A stretch of 12,597 nucleotides of DNA from contig CAMYJN010000018.1 in assembly GCA_947258625.1 (NCBI GenBank), positions 1 through 12,597 of the forward strand, in the 5' to 3' direction. Positions 5,834 through 12,552 of the stretch are shown here, one piece after another. Source of the stretch: an uncultured Polyangiaceae bacterium (lineage in GTDB: Bacteria > Myxococcota_A > Polyangia > Polyangiales > Houyiibacteriaceae). The notes below the pieces were generated by a model that saw only the letters and a program-made list of their open reading frames with translations, made no database searches and had not been told where the DNA came from. The translations under genes were made by a program, and so were the position numbers. The stretch's first letter is position 1. Each line of letters opens with the position of its first letter.

Positions 5834-8224
5834 TCAGTCGAGGAGGCGGAAGGTGACCTTGTCGAGCTCGCCCCCTTCGAAGGGGAAGTGATCCTGGTAG
5901 AGGGTCGAGACGGGGGTTCCGTTGTCTATGCCCACGTCGAACGGTTCGGAGAGGGAGAAGGTGGCGTTGTGGGTTTGGGGCATGTCGACGTCGCCGACCT
6001 TTTTGTCGTTGATGAAGAGCTCGCCGCTGCCTGCGAAGTTCCCCGCGTGGGTGAACTTGAAGCTCACCTTGGTTTCGCCCTTCTTTAGCGGTGGCGACTT
6101 GATGATGTAGTGCACGCCGTCGAGGAAGTTGTAGTCGTAGTAGACCCGTCGGTTCTTGATGAACATCGTGTAGCCACCGGTGAAGCCGCCACAGGCGACG
6201 ATGACGCCTCGTTCCTTGCCTGTGACGTTGATCACAGTCTCGATGGCATGGGAGCGGCCCTTGATCGGCGGGGACGCCTTCTCGGCAATGCGGGTCGCGC
6301 CAGGTGCATAGAACGTGAACTCTGTCATCCCTTTGAAGAGCCTGTCCTGCTGCTTCGAGATGCGAGCGATCATGTCGTCGTAGAGCGGGTACACGTTGTA
6401 CTTCTCGGCTTGCTCATCGAAGAGCTGCTGCAACTCGGCGAGTTTCTCCGGGTGTTCTGCAGCGAGATCCTTCGAGCCGCTGAAGTCCTTAGCTACGTGG
6501 TAGAGCTCCCACTTGTCGCCATCGAAAGGGGAGGTCGAGTTGAGCTCCCAGGGCATTCGGTTGCCGTGGAGGGTCACGGCCTTCCAGCCATCCGCCCAAA
6601 CGGAGCGATTGCCAAACATTTCGTAGTACTGGACTTTCTTCGCATTCGGCGCGTCGGCGTCGTTGAAGGAGTACCGCATGCTGACCCCGTCCATGGGTCG
6701 TTGCTCGATCCCGTCGATTTCGTCCGGCACATCGAGACCGATGACATCGAGCAAGGTCGGGGCGATGTCTGAGATATGATGATATTGATCGCGAATCTCG
6801 CCCTTCGCTTCAATGCCCTCCGGCCAGTGAACGATCAGTGCGTCCTGAATCCCGCCGCGATGGACGGACTGCTTGAAGTAGCGGAATGGTGTGTTGCCAG
6901 CCATCGCCCAGCCCGCGTGGTAGTGCGGGTAGGTGTTGCGATTGCCCCAGGTTTCATAGCGCTTCCAGTTCGCGTCGAAGTCGGTTTGCCTGCCGTTCAG
7001 CACATAGGTCTCGTTGAACGTGCCCGCGAGACCACCTTCTCCGCTCGCGCCATTGTCGGAAGTGACCATGATAATCGTGTTGTCGAGCTCGCCGACTCGG
7101 TCGAGCGTCTGCAGAATTCGCCCGATCTCCATGTCGAGGTGTTCGAGCTGTGCGGCAAACACCTCCATCTGCCGGGCGTAGAGCTTCTTTTCTTTCGGAT
7201 TCAGGGAATCCCATGCGGGGATCGCGTCGGGACGCGAAGTGAGCTCGGTATCTTGGGGCACGACGCCAAGTAGCTTTTGCCGCTCGAGGATCAGCCTTCG
7301 AGCCTCGTCCCAGCCCATGTCGAACTTGCCCCGCCACTTACGAAGGTACGCCTTGGGCGCTTGGTGAGGTGAGTGCATTCCGCCTGGTGCCAGAAACACC
7401 ATGAAGGGGCGGTCCTTGGGTGCCGTGGACAGGTGACCGGTGATGTAGTCGATGGCCTTGTCGGCGAGGTCGGTAGAGTTGTGGTAGTCCTTTCCTTTGG
7501 CGAGCCAAGGTTCGACCGGCGCATGGTCTTCGAACATCACCGTGCGGTACTGATCGGCATCCGCCGCCATGAAGCCGTAGTAGTGCTGGAAGCCCTCGCC
7601 GCTGGGCCAACGATTGAACGGGCCAACTTGGGACACCTCGTAGAGCGGTGTGTGATCCCACTTGCCGAGCGCGTAGTTCACGTAACCGTTCATCTCCATG
7701 ATCTTCGCAACCGACTTCGCGTCGTCCGGGATGATCGCGTTGTACCCGGGGAAGCCCATCGCGGTCAGTGAGTGCGAGCCGAGTCCGATGGAGTGGGGGT
7801 TCCGGCCGGCCATGATTGAAGCGCGCGACGGGGAGCAAAGCGCCGTCGTATGAAAGTTGTTGTAGCGAAGGCCGCCTTCGGCGAGCCGGTCGATGTTCGG
7901 GGTGTTCGTGAGACCGCCGAAGCTGCTGACCTGTGCGAAGCCGGTGTCGTCGAGAAGGATGAGAACCACGTTCGGCGCCTTGTCTGGCGCGGGCTTGTAG
8001 GTCGGAGGCCACCATTCCTCGGAATCCGCGTAGCGCTTCGCGATCTTGCCCTTGAAGTTCAGGGGTGAAGTCGGATCATCGGAAACGGCGGCGGTCGCCA
8101 AGTGGGGTTCGACAGCATCGGAGGGCTTCGGATACGCCGTAGGGGGAGCAGCCTTATCGCAGGCTGCCAAAGAAACGAAAACGAATGTTAGTGACGCGAG
8201 CAGAGAAACGGTCGGCTTGTGCAT
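5834..8224 (-). CDS. Lipoprotein arylsulfatase (sulfatase family, large ~800-residue type)
   Basis: 796 residues from ATG 8224-8222; an in-frame TTG two codons earlier (8230) is less likely. The signal peptide ends in lipobox LAAC followed by Asp (CDK). In enterobacteria Asp at +2 keeps lipoproteins in the inner membrane; the rule may differ here. The sulfatase core is clear: PNVVLILLDDTGF (Asp92, Asp93), the formylglycine motif CSPSR (Cys130-Arg134), GKWDHTP (Lys188), HSPHQAP (His284) and SDNGASG (Asp390, Asn391). Activity hydrolyses sulfate esters and requires Cys130 to be oxidised to formylglycine by a maturase not encoded in this window. After about residue 640 a beta-rich C-terminal domain follows, as in other large arylsulfatases. 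Where homologues commonly have GK(N/W)HNTP, this protein has GKWDHTP, so the catalytic His position is Asp with His next to it. The MerR/B12 regulator gene lies 30 bases upstream on the same strand, so an operon is likely. Confidence 0.88.
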   Translation of the reverse strand: MHKPTVSLLASLTFVFVSLAACDKAAPPTAYPKPSDAVEPHLATAAVSDDPTSPLNFKGKIAKRYADSEEWWPPTYKPAPDKAPNVVLILLDDTGFAQVSSFGGLTNTPNIDRLAEGGLRYNNFHTTALCSPSRASIMAGRNPHSIGLGSHSLTAMGFPGYNAIIPDDAKSVAKIMEMNGYVNYALGKWDHTPLYEVSQVGPFNRWPSGEGFQHYYGFMAADADQYRTVMFEDHAPVEPWLAKGKDYHNSTDLADKAIDYITGHLSTAPKDRPFMVFLAPGGMHSPHQAPKAYLRKWRGKFDMGWDEARRLILERQKLLGVVPQDTELTSRPDAIPAWDSLNPKEKKLYARQMEVFAAQLEHLDMEIGRILQTLDRVGELDNTIIMVTSDNGASGEGGLAGTFNETYVLNGRQTDFDANWKRYETWGNRNTYPHYHAGWAMAGNTPFRYFKQSVHRGGIQDALIVHWPEGIEAKGEIRDQYHHISDIAPTLLDVIGLDVPDEIDGIEQRPMDGVSMRYSFNDADAPNAKKVQYYEMFGNRSVWADGWKAVTLHGNRMPWELNSTSPFDGDKWELYHVAKDFSGSKDLAAEHPEKLAELQQLFDEQAEKYNVYPLYDDMIARISKQQDRLFKGMTEFTFYAPGATRIAEKASPPIKGRSHAIETVINVTGKERGVIVACGGFTGGYTMFIKNRRVYYDYNFLDGVHYIIKSPPLKKGETKVSFKFTHAGNFAGSGELFINDKKVGDVDMPQTHNATFSLSEPFDVGIDNGTPVSTLYQDHFPFEGGELDKVTFRLLD

Positions 8225-8254
8225 CGGCAAAGTCTTGGCGATCTTGCCGTTCGG

Positions 8255-9190
8255 TCAACCGGAGTTTTCGCGCCGTTGGTCGGGTTGACTCGTGAGCGCG
8301 ACGTCCAGATCCTCGTACCGATGAAGTAGTCTTGCGGGTAAAGGAAACCGAGAAAGCTCGTGCTGTTCGGGGATGCCCAACCAAACCTCGTGCTGTTTCG
8401 CAAGGCTCGAGATGCCCGCGATGAGCTCACGCGCCTCGCCGGGCTCACAATCGCGCGCGATGCTCAAGAGGACCAAGCTCGCCCCGCTCTGCTCTGCGGC
8501 CTCTGCGATTTCCTTTAGAGGCACGTGGGTGCCCAGATAAATCGGCTCGAAGCCACGTCCTGCGGCCATGAATGCGCCGATGATGGCGCCGAACTCGTGC
8601 AGGTGACGGGGAGGCGTCGCCACGATGATTCGCGGAGCCCCGCTGGCCGGTTGTTCGTGGCGCATGAGAGTCCCAAGTAGGCTGCGAAGCTGCCCAGAGA
8701 TGATGTGCTCATGGGCAATTCGAAGCTGGTCGGCCTTCCACGCCTCGCCGACCCGACGCATCAGCGGAACGATGACCTCGAGGGTCAGGGTCATCGGAGG
8801 TAGAATCGCTGCGGTTCGAGTGAGAATCGACTCCGCGCGTCGCACGTCGTACTCGAAGATCGCCCTTAGGTAGTCTTCGACGATCGCCGCGCAGAGGGAC
8901 ACCTGGCTTCCGATATCGGCGCTCGATTCCCCGATGAGTCGCCGAAGCTCGTGATCCGAAAGCTGGACGATCTGACCGATGGAATGCCCGAGCTCGGTGG
9001 CGCGGCGCAGGAGTAGCAGGCGTCGCACGTGAGCGCCGCTGTATCTGCGCTTGTTCCCGTCCGTCCGGTCCGGAGCAACTGCGCTGTAGCGACGCTCCCA
9101 AACGCGAATCGTATCCGCCGATAGGCCGGTCAATCGTGAAACGACCCTCATGGGATACAGGCCGTTCATTTCTTGCACGTTGCTCGTCAT
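8255..9190 (-). CDS. MerR-family regulator with B12-binding domain, CarH/LitR-like photoreceptor candidate
   Basis: 311 residues from ATG 9190-9188. GTG 9220 and ATG 9169 are alternatives and none has a clear ribosome-binding site. Residues about 11-60 form a MerR winged helix (YPMRVVSRLTGLSADTIRVW, then RRYS). A four-helix cap carries Trp151-x9-Glu161-His162, exactly the W-x9-EH signature of CarH and LitR, where it packs over the adenosyl group of adenosylcobalamin. A Rossmann B12 domain follows, with HLHEFG (His198, Gly201) at the place of the E/DxHxxG motif; His198 is the predicted lower cobalt ligand. The acidic first residue is replaced by His. The residue after the Trp is Lys, where Thermus CarH has the His that caps cobalt after photolysis. 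CarH represses in the dark as an AdoCbl-bound tetramer that light breaks up. Targets here are probably its own operon with the sulfatase; this is inference. Confidence 0.82.
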   Translation of the reverse strand: MTSNVQEMNGLYPMRVVSRLTGLSADTIRVWERRYSAVAPDRTDGNKRRYSGAHVRRLLLLRRATELGHSIGQIVQLSDHELRRLIGESSADIGSQVSLCAAIVEDYLRAIFEYDVRRAESILTRTAAILPPMTLTLEVIVPLMRRVGEAWKADQLRIAHEHIISGQLRSLLGTLMRHEQPASGAPRIIVATPPRHLHEFGAIIGAFMAAGRGFEPIYLGTHVPLKEIAEAAEQSGASLVLLSIARDCEPGEARELIAGISSLAKQHEVWLGIPEQHELSRFPLPARLLHRYEDLDVALTSQPDQRRENSG

Positions 9191-9276
9191 GATGAAATCG
9201 GCACAGGAACGAATACCCACGACCGTGGATCACGCTGAATCGGGTGACGATGGATGTGGTGGTGGTGGTGATTCAT
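9187..9276 (-). CDS. Possible His-rich 29-residue leader peptide
   Basis: ATG 9276-9274 opens a small frame MNHHHHHIHRHPIQRDP and on to a TGA at 9189-9187. That stop overlaps the ATG chosen for the MerR/B12 gene as ATGA, the usual sign of translational coupling. The five consecutive His come from a (GTG)5 run on the plus strand (9256-9270). No good ribosome-binding site is seen, and the frame also extends upstream without a start in a better context. It may be a chance product of a triplet repeat; a metal-sensing or attenuating leader is the interesting alternative. Confidence 0.25.
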   Translation of the reverse strand: MNHHHHHIHRHPIQRDPRSWVFVPVPISS

Positions 9277-9321
9277 CTTGCATGCTGCTGCAGCGAGTAC
9301 CCGCCCTGCACCGCGAGAAGT

Positions 9322-9351
9322 GAGGCCGCCCGCCCGAGCGCAGGCGGCCTC
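9322..9351 (-). terminator. Strong hairpin, probable terminator of the fasciclin gene
   Basis: GAGGCCGCC (9322-9330) and GGCGGCCTC (9343-9351) are perfect 9-bp inverted repeats around a 12-base loop, starting 10 bases after the fasciclin stop on the minus strand. The sequence that follows in the transcript (ACUUCUC) is only weakly U-rich, so termination may be partial. It separates fasciclin from the MerR/B12 gene downstream, which therefore probably has its own promoter. Confidence 0.6.
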
Positions 9352-9361
9352 TAGTTGATGG

Positions 9362-9880
9362 TTAGGAGGAGGGGATGAGAACTGTATCGATGACGTGGAT
9401 GACTCCGTTGGAGGCCATGACGTCGGTCGCAATGACCATGGCGTCGTTGACCATGACGCCCGAATCGCCAGCGCTGATCTGGACGGACTGGCCCTCGACC
9501 GTGTCAGCCGAAGAAAGATTCACAACGTCGGCGGCGAGGACTTCGCCGGCTACGACGTGATATTTCAAAATGGCTGCGAGCTTGGCTTTGTTTTCTGGAA
9601 GCAGAAGATTGTCCAGCGTTCCGGCGGGGAGCTTTGCAAATGCCTCGTCGTTCGGCGCAAAGACGGTGAACGGTCCGGGGCTTTGCAGTGTCTCGACGAG
9701 GTCCGCGGCTTTGATCGCTGCGACGAGCGTGTTGAACTGTCCGGCCCCTGCCGCGACGGCTACGATGTCCCCTTGAGTAGCCGCTGCGGCAGCGGCAGTC
9801 GCCGTGCTCGGCGCGTCCTTCGCGCAGCCGGCGAAGGCCATCGCGGCTAGGGCGGTAAGCAGAATTGACTTGGTTCGCAT
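9362..9880 (-). CDS. Fasciclin (FAS1) domain lipoprotein
   Basis: 172 residues from ATG 9880-9878, preceded by GGAGG eight bases upstream; an in-frame TTG five codons earlier (9895) overlaps that site and is rejected. The signal peptide ends in lipobox FAGC (Cys19; Phe at -3 is less usual), then an Ala-rich linker (about 25-35). One FAS1 domain spans about 36-170, with [17 protein letters not shown] (H1-type motif), YHVVAGEV and the C-terminal [13 protein letters not shown] (H2-type motif). FAS1 domains mediate adhesion or bind small hydrophobic ligands; no enzymatic role is known for the single-domain bacterial form. It is divergent from the Rieske operon and on the same strand as the CarH-like gene. 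Single-domain fasciclin genes are found in some light and singlet-oxygen stress regulons, which would fit that neighbour, but this is inference. Confidence 0.9.
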   Translation of the reverse strand: MRTKSILLTALAAMAFAGCAKDAPSTATAAAAAATQGDIVAVAAGAGQFNTLVAAIKAADLVETLQSPGPFTVFAPNDEAFAKLPAGTLDNLLLPENKAKLAAILKYHVVAGEVLAADVVNLSSADTVEGQSVQISAGDSGVMVNDAMVIATDVMASNGVIHVIDTVLIPSS

Positions 9881-9926
9881 GAGTTTTTCCTCCAATAAGT
9901 TGTTCTGATGCGCTTCTGTTTACCTA

Positions 9927-9959
9927 CTGTCTAAGTTTTGCGCGTCAATACCTAGACAG
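9927..9959 (-). promoter_or_regulatory. Inverted repeat around a possible -35 box upstream of fasciclin
   Basis: CTGTCTA (9927-9933) and TAGACAG (9953-9959) form a perfect 7-bp inverted repeat with a 19-base spacer. On the minus strand a -35-like TTGACG (9948-9943) lies between the arms, and the position expected for the -10 box begins at the proximal arm (about 9925). This is the arrangement of an operator in the fasciclin promoter. The -10 sequence itself is poor, so the promoter may need an activator or an alternative sigma factor. Confidence 0.4.
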
Positions 9960-9997
9960 AGAAGTACGGAACTTGATTCTTGCCAGAAGTGCAGAAA

Positions 9998-10027
9998 TGG
10001 AACATGTTCTAGTGGAACACGTTCTAG
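9998..10027. promoter_or_regulatory. Two adjacent TetR/KstR-type operators upstream of the Rieske operon
   Basis: TGGAACATGTTCTAG (9998-10012) is followed directly by TGGAACACGTTCTAG (10013-10027), differing at one base. Each is a near-palindrome and both match TNNAACNNGTTNNA, the published KstR consensus of actinobacterial cholesterol-catabolism genes. A degenerate third copy (CGGAACTTGATTCT, 9967-9980) lies 31 bases upstream, about three helical turns. A weak promoter TTGCCA (9980-9985), 17 bases, CATGTT (10003-10008) would put its -10 box inside the first site, as expected for repression. The cognate regulator is not in the window. Confidence 0.65.
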
Positions 10028-10076
10028 TTGGCCGGCGCTTCCTCCGGTCCTCGCGCGACGATAAGTGGAGCATCCA

Positions 10077-11051
10077 ATGACCAACGAAACGAAGACGGAA
10101 CCTTGGGCGGGTTTTGCCAGAGGCTGGTTCTTGCTCATGTTCTCCGACGAGCTCGAGCCCGGCCAGGTCGTGCCGCTCAAGCGCTTCGGCCAGGAGCTGG
10201 TGTTGTTTCGAACAGCGTCGGGCGAGGCCAAGGTTCTCGATGCGTACTGCCCACACATGGGCGCGCACCTCGGACACGGTGGCAAGATCGTCGGCGAAGC
10301 GATCGTCTGCCCGTTTCACGCTTGGAAGTTCGATGGCGCCGGGAAGTGCATCGAAATCCCGTACGCCAAGCGCATTCCACCGAAGGCCGGCCTAACGTGC
10401 TGGCCAGTGCTCGAGCGCAACGGGATGATTTTCGTCTGGCACGATCGTGAAAAGAGCCAGCCCGATTGGGAGATTCCCGTGCTCGACGAATGGGAAGACC
10501 CGGAGTTCCTTCCTTGGCGCTACGCGAAGCTTCAGATCAAGACACCACCGCTCGCCATTGCCGAAAACCTCGCCGACGCCGGTCACTTCATTCCGGTGCA
10601 CAACACGCACCCGGTGCCCGGCTCTTTCAGCAACACCTACACCGATCACATCGGCCAGCAGAAAATCAAAGCGGTCGCCTACCCCGTACACGGGGGCAAG
10701 GATGAGTTCGAGTCTACAGCGACCTATTACGGACCCGCGTATCAAGTCACGAAGATGTTCGGCAAGGGGCTCGGCGTGATCATCAACGCGCATACGCCAA
10801 TCGACGAGGAAAACGTGATGCTGCGGTTTGGGGTATCGATGAAAACTACCAAGGGCATGACCGACGAGCTCATCGAACACTTCATCGACAACATGCGTGA
10901 CGGCTATCTGCAGGATGTGCAGATCTGGGAAAACAAGATCTACCTCGACCGTCCCATGCTGTGCGACGGCGACGGTCCCATCGGCGAGTTCCGCCGCTGG
11001 TACGCGCAGTTTTACACGCCACGCAACGAGGCGGCCGACGCTGCCGAATAG
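10077..11051 (+). CDS. Rieske non-haem iron oxygenase, KshA-like (first of two)
   Basis: 324 residues from ATG 10077, with GGAG at 10067-10070 six bases upstream; an in-frame GTG at 10065 is rejected because it overlaps that site. The Rieske [2Fe-2S] ligands are Cys58, His60 (CPHMGAHLGHGG), Cys78 and His81 (CPFHAWKF). The catalytic iron site is Asn163-x3-Asp167-x2-His170-x4-His175, with Asp167 as the bridging residue to the neighbouring Rieske centre. The C-terminal block IWENKIYLDRPMLCDGDGP, followed by FRRWYAQFY, is characteristic of 3-ketosteroid 9alpha-hydroxylase oxygenase (KshA) and related sterol oxygenases. The length is somewhat below actinobacterial KshA. Expected role: hydroxylation or desaturation of a steroid-like or other hydrophobic substrate, using electrons passed through a ferredoxin or reductase. 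It is the first gene of the operon, behind the KstR-type sites. The substrate is inference. Confidence 0.88.
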   Translation: MTNETKTEPWAGFARGWFLLMFSDELEPGQVVPLKRFGQELVLFRTASGEAKVLDAYCPHMGAHLGHGGKIVGEAIVCPFHAWKFDGAGKCIEIPYAKRIPPKAGLTCWPVLERNGMIFVWHDREKSQPDWEIPVLDEWEDPEFLPWRYAKLQIKTPPLAIAENLADAGHFIPVHNTHPVPGSFSNTYTDHIGQQKIKAVAYPVHGGKDEFESTATYYGPAYQVTKMFGKGLGVIINAHTPIDEENVMLRFGVSMKTTKGMTDELIEHFIDNMRDGYLQDVQIWENKIYLDRPMLCDGDGPIGEFRRWYAQFYTPRNEAADAAE

Positions 11052-11061
11052 GAGACCACGA

Positions 11062-12105
11062 ATGGGCAACAAACCGCGTTTCTGCATCCCACGCTACCCG
11101 CGAGGATGGTTCCAAGTGGCCTACTCCGATGAGATCAAGCCGGGCGAGGTCAAGCCACTCAAGTACTTCGGCGTCGAGCTGGTCATGTTCCGCACCGAAA
11201 GCGGCGAGGTCAACGTGCTCGACGCGTTCTGCCCGCACATGGGCGCTCACCTAGGTCACGGCGGCAAGGTCGAAGGCGACGGCATCGTCTGCCCATTTCA
11301 CGCTTGGAAGTTCAACGGCTCAGGCAAGTGCACCCACGTGCCCTATGCGGAGCACCTTCCGCGCAAGGCCAACATCACAGCTTGGCCCGTTCACGAGGTC
11401 AACGGTGTCATCATGGTCTGGCACGACATCGAGGGGAAAGAGCCGCAGTGGGAGATTCCCGTGATCCCGGAGTGGGACAACGATGCGTGGACTCCGTATT
11501 GGCGACAGCACTGGAAGCTCCGATCCCACAACCAGGACATGTGCGAGAACGTCGTCGACAAGGCACACTTCCGCTATGTGCATGGCATGAACATCGTGCC
11601 GCAGCCCCACACGATGGAGCTCGAGTACCCGCACATCAAGATGATCACGGACACGATCTACGAAACGCCGCAGGGCGAGGTGAAAGGCGAGCTCGATGTC
11701 GAGGTCCACGGCTTTGGCTTCTCGGTGAGCCGCTTTCGGGGCATCGTCGAGACCACGAACATGGCTTCGGTCACGCCGATTGACGATGAATTCTGCGACG
11801 TTCGCTTCTCATTCACCGTCAAAAAGCTCGGTGGCGCCGATATCACCGCAGGGGTTGGCAAAGCCTTCACCAAGGAGATCGCGCGGCAACTCGAGGAGGA
11901 CACCCCGATTTGGGAGAACAAGACCTTCCTCGAGCGGCCCATGCTCTGCGAAGGGGATGGGCCGGTCGCCGAATTCCGCAAGTGGTGCAAGCACTTCTAC
12001 CCAGACTGGTACCACAAGCAGGCGCAAGAAGAGTATGATGGCCTCAAGGAGGTGAGCAAGCCGCTCACACTGGCGGAGCGCCGCAAGCGGCTTGTCGCAG
12101 CATAA
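11062..12105 (+). CDS. Rieske non-haem iron oxygenase, KshA-like (second of two)
   Basis: 347 residues from ATG 11062, with GGAG at 11051-11054 overlapping the previous stop and seven bases upstream. Rieske ligands are Cys57, His59, Cys77 and His80, and the iron site is Asn163-x2-Asp166-x2-His169-x4-His174. It is clearly a paralogue of the preceding gene: CPHMGAHLGHGGK, IVCPFHAWKF, WEIPV and ENK-x-(Y/F)L-x-RPMLC-x-GDGP recur in the same order. It differs in the central substrate domain and has a longer charged C-terminal tail (about 30 residues after the FYPDW block). Tandem duplication followed by divergence is the simple reading. The two could be separate enzymes for successive steps, or could assemble into one mixed alpha oligomer. 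No beta subunit and no reductase gene is visible. Confidence 0.88.
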   Translation: MGNKPRFCIPRYPRGWFQVAYSDEIKPGEVKPLKYFGVELVMFRTESGEVNVLDAFCPHMGAHLGHGGKVEGDGIVCPFHAWKFNGSGKCTHVPYAEHLPRKANITAWPVHEVNGVIMVWHDIEGKEPQWEIPVIPEWDNDAWTPYWRQHWKLRSHNQDMCENVVDKAHFRYVHGMNIVPQPHTMELEYPHIKMITDTIYETPQGEVKGELDVEVHGFGFSVSRFRGIVETTNMASVTPIDDEFCDVRFSFTVKKLGGADITAGVGKAFTKEIARQLEEDTPIWENKTFLERPMLCEGDGPVAEFRKWCKHFYPDWYHKQAQEEYDGLKEVSKPLTLAERRKRLVAA

Positions 12106-12537
12106 ATGGAGAGCGGTTCCGACACAGCCATGCTCGCGACCCCGGACGAAATCAGAGCCCGCATCCGAAGCGAGCATGCACAAATCTCCGCACAGCTCGC
12201 GCGGGTCGAGGCACTGACAGAGCGCGTCGACCACGGCGACGACGAGTCGGTGATCGCGCTACGGGACGAGCTCCAACAACTCGGCGCGATGTTGGTCGAG
12301 CATTTGCATTACGAGGAGTACCAACTCCCTTCGCTTGCCGAGGCAGGCAAAGCCGACCAGGTCGCCGAAGACATGCGTCGCGAGCATCGAGCGCAGCGCA
12401 AGCTTTTCGATCGTATCATTCGCGAGCTCGACGAAACGGCCGTTGGCTCGAAGCTGGTCATCGGCGTGCGTGAGCTTTCGCGCGCCATCCGGGATGACAT
12501 GGAGTACGAAGAAAGGGAACTGTTGAATAGACCCTGA
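12106..12537 (+). CDS. Hemerythrin-like (HHE) domain protein
   Basis: 143 residues; ATG 12106 directly abuts the TAA of the Rieske gene (12103-12105), which implies translational coupling. ATG 12130 is an alternative start. A four-helix HHE pattern is visible: His24 (SEHAQI), His66 and His68 with Glu70 (EHLHYEEYQLP), His94 (REHRAQ) and Glu135/Glu136. The last helix reads DDMEYEERELL where the family usually has HxxxEE, so one iron ligand His is replaced by Met132. The protein may bind iron with an altered site, or only one iron. In this operon it could supply or protect iron, sense oxygen or peroxide, or buffer O2 for the oxygenases; none of these is shown by the sequence. Confidence 0.8.
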   Translation: MESGSDTAMLATPDEIRARIRSEHAQISAQLARVEALTERVDHGDDESVIALRDELQQLGAMLVEHLHYEEYQLPSLAEAGKADQVAEDMRREHRAQRKLFDRIIRELDETAVGSKLVIGVRELSRAIRDDMEYEERELLNRP

Positions 12538-12552
12538 GGTGGGAGCAGGCCT

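Noticed and set aside
6110..6772. Plus-strand frame of 220 codons opposite the sulfatase
   Set aside because: It has no family resemblance and lies entirely within the sulfatase gene, whose motifs are unambiguous.
9217..9228. CCACG-AC-CGTGG palindrome upstream of the MerR/B12 gene, considered as an operator
   Set aside because: Only five base pairs per arm and it may lie inside the coding sequence if an upstream start is used; such matches are common in GC-rich DNA.
9998..10027. GAAC-N2-GTTC palindromes considered as LexA (SOS) boxes
   Set aside because: Gram-positive LexA boxes are GAAC-N4-GTTC and alphaproteobacterial ones GTTC-N7-GTTC; the two-base spacing here fits KstR/TetR sites instead, and no SOS gene is adjacent.
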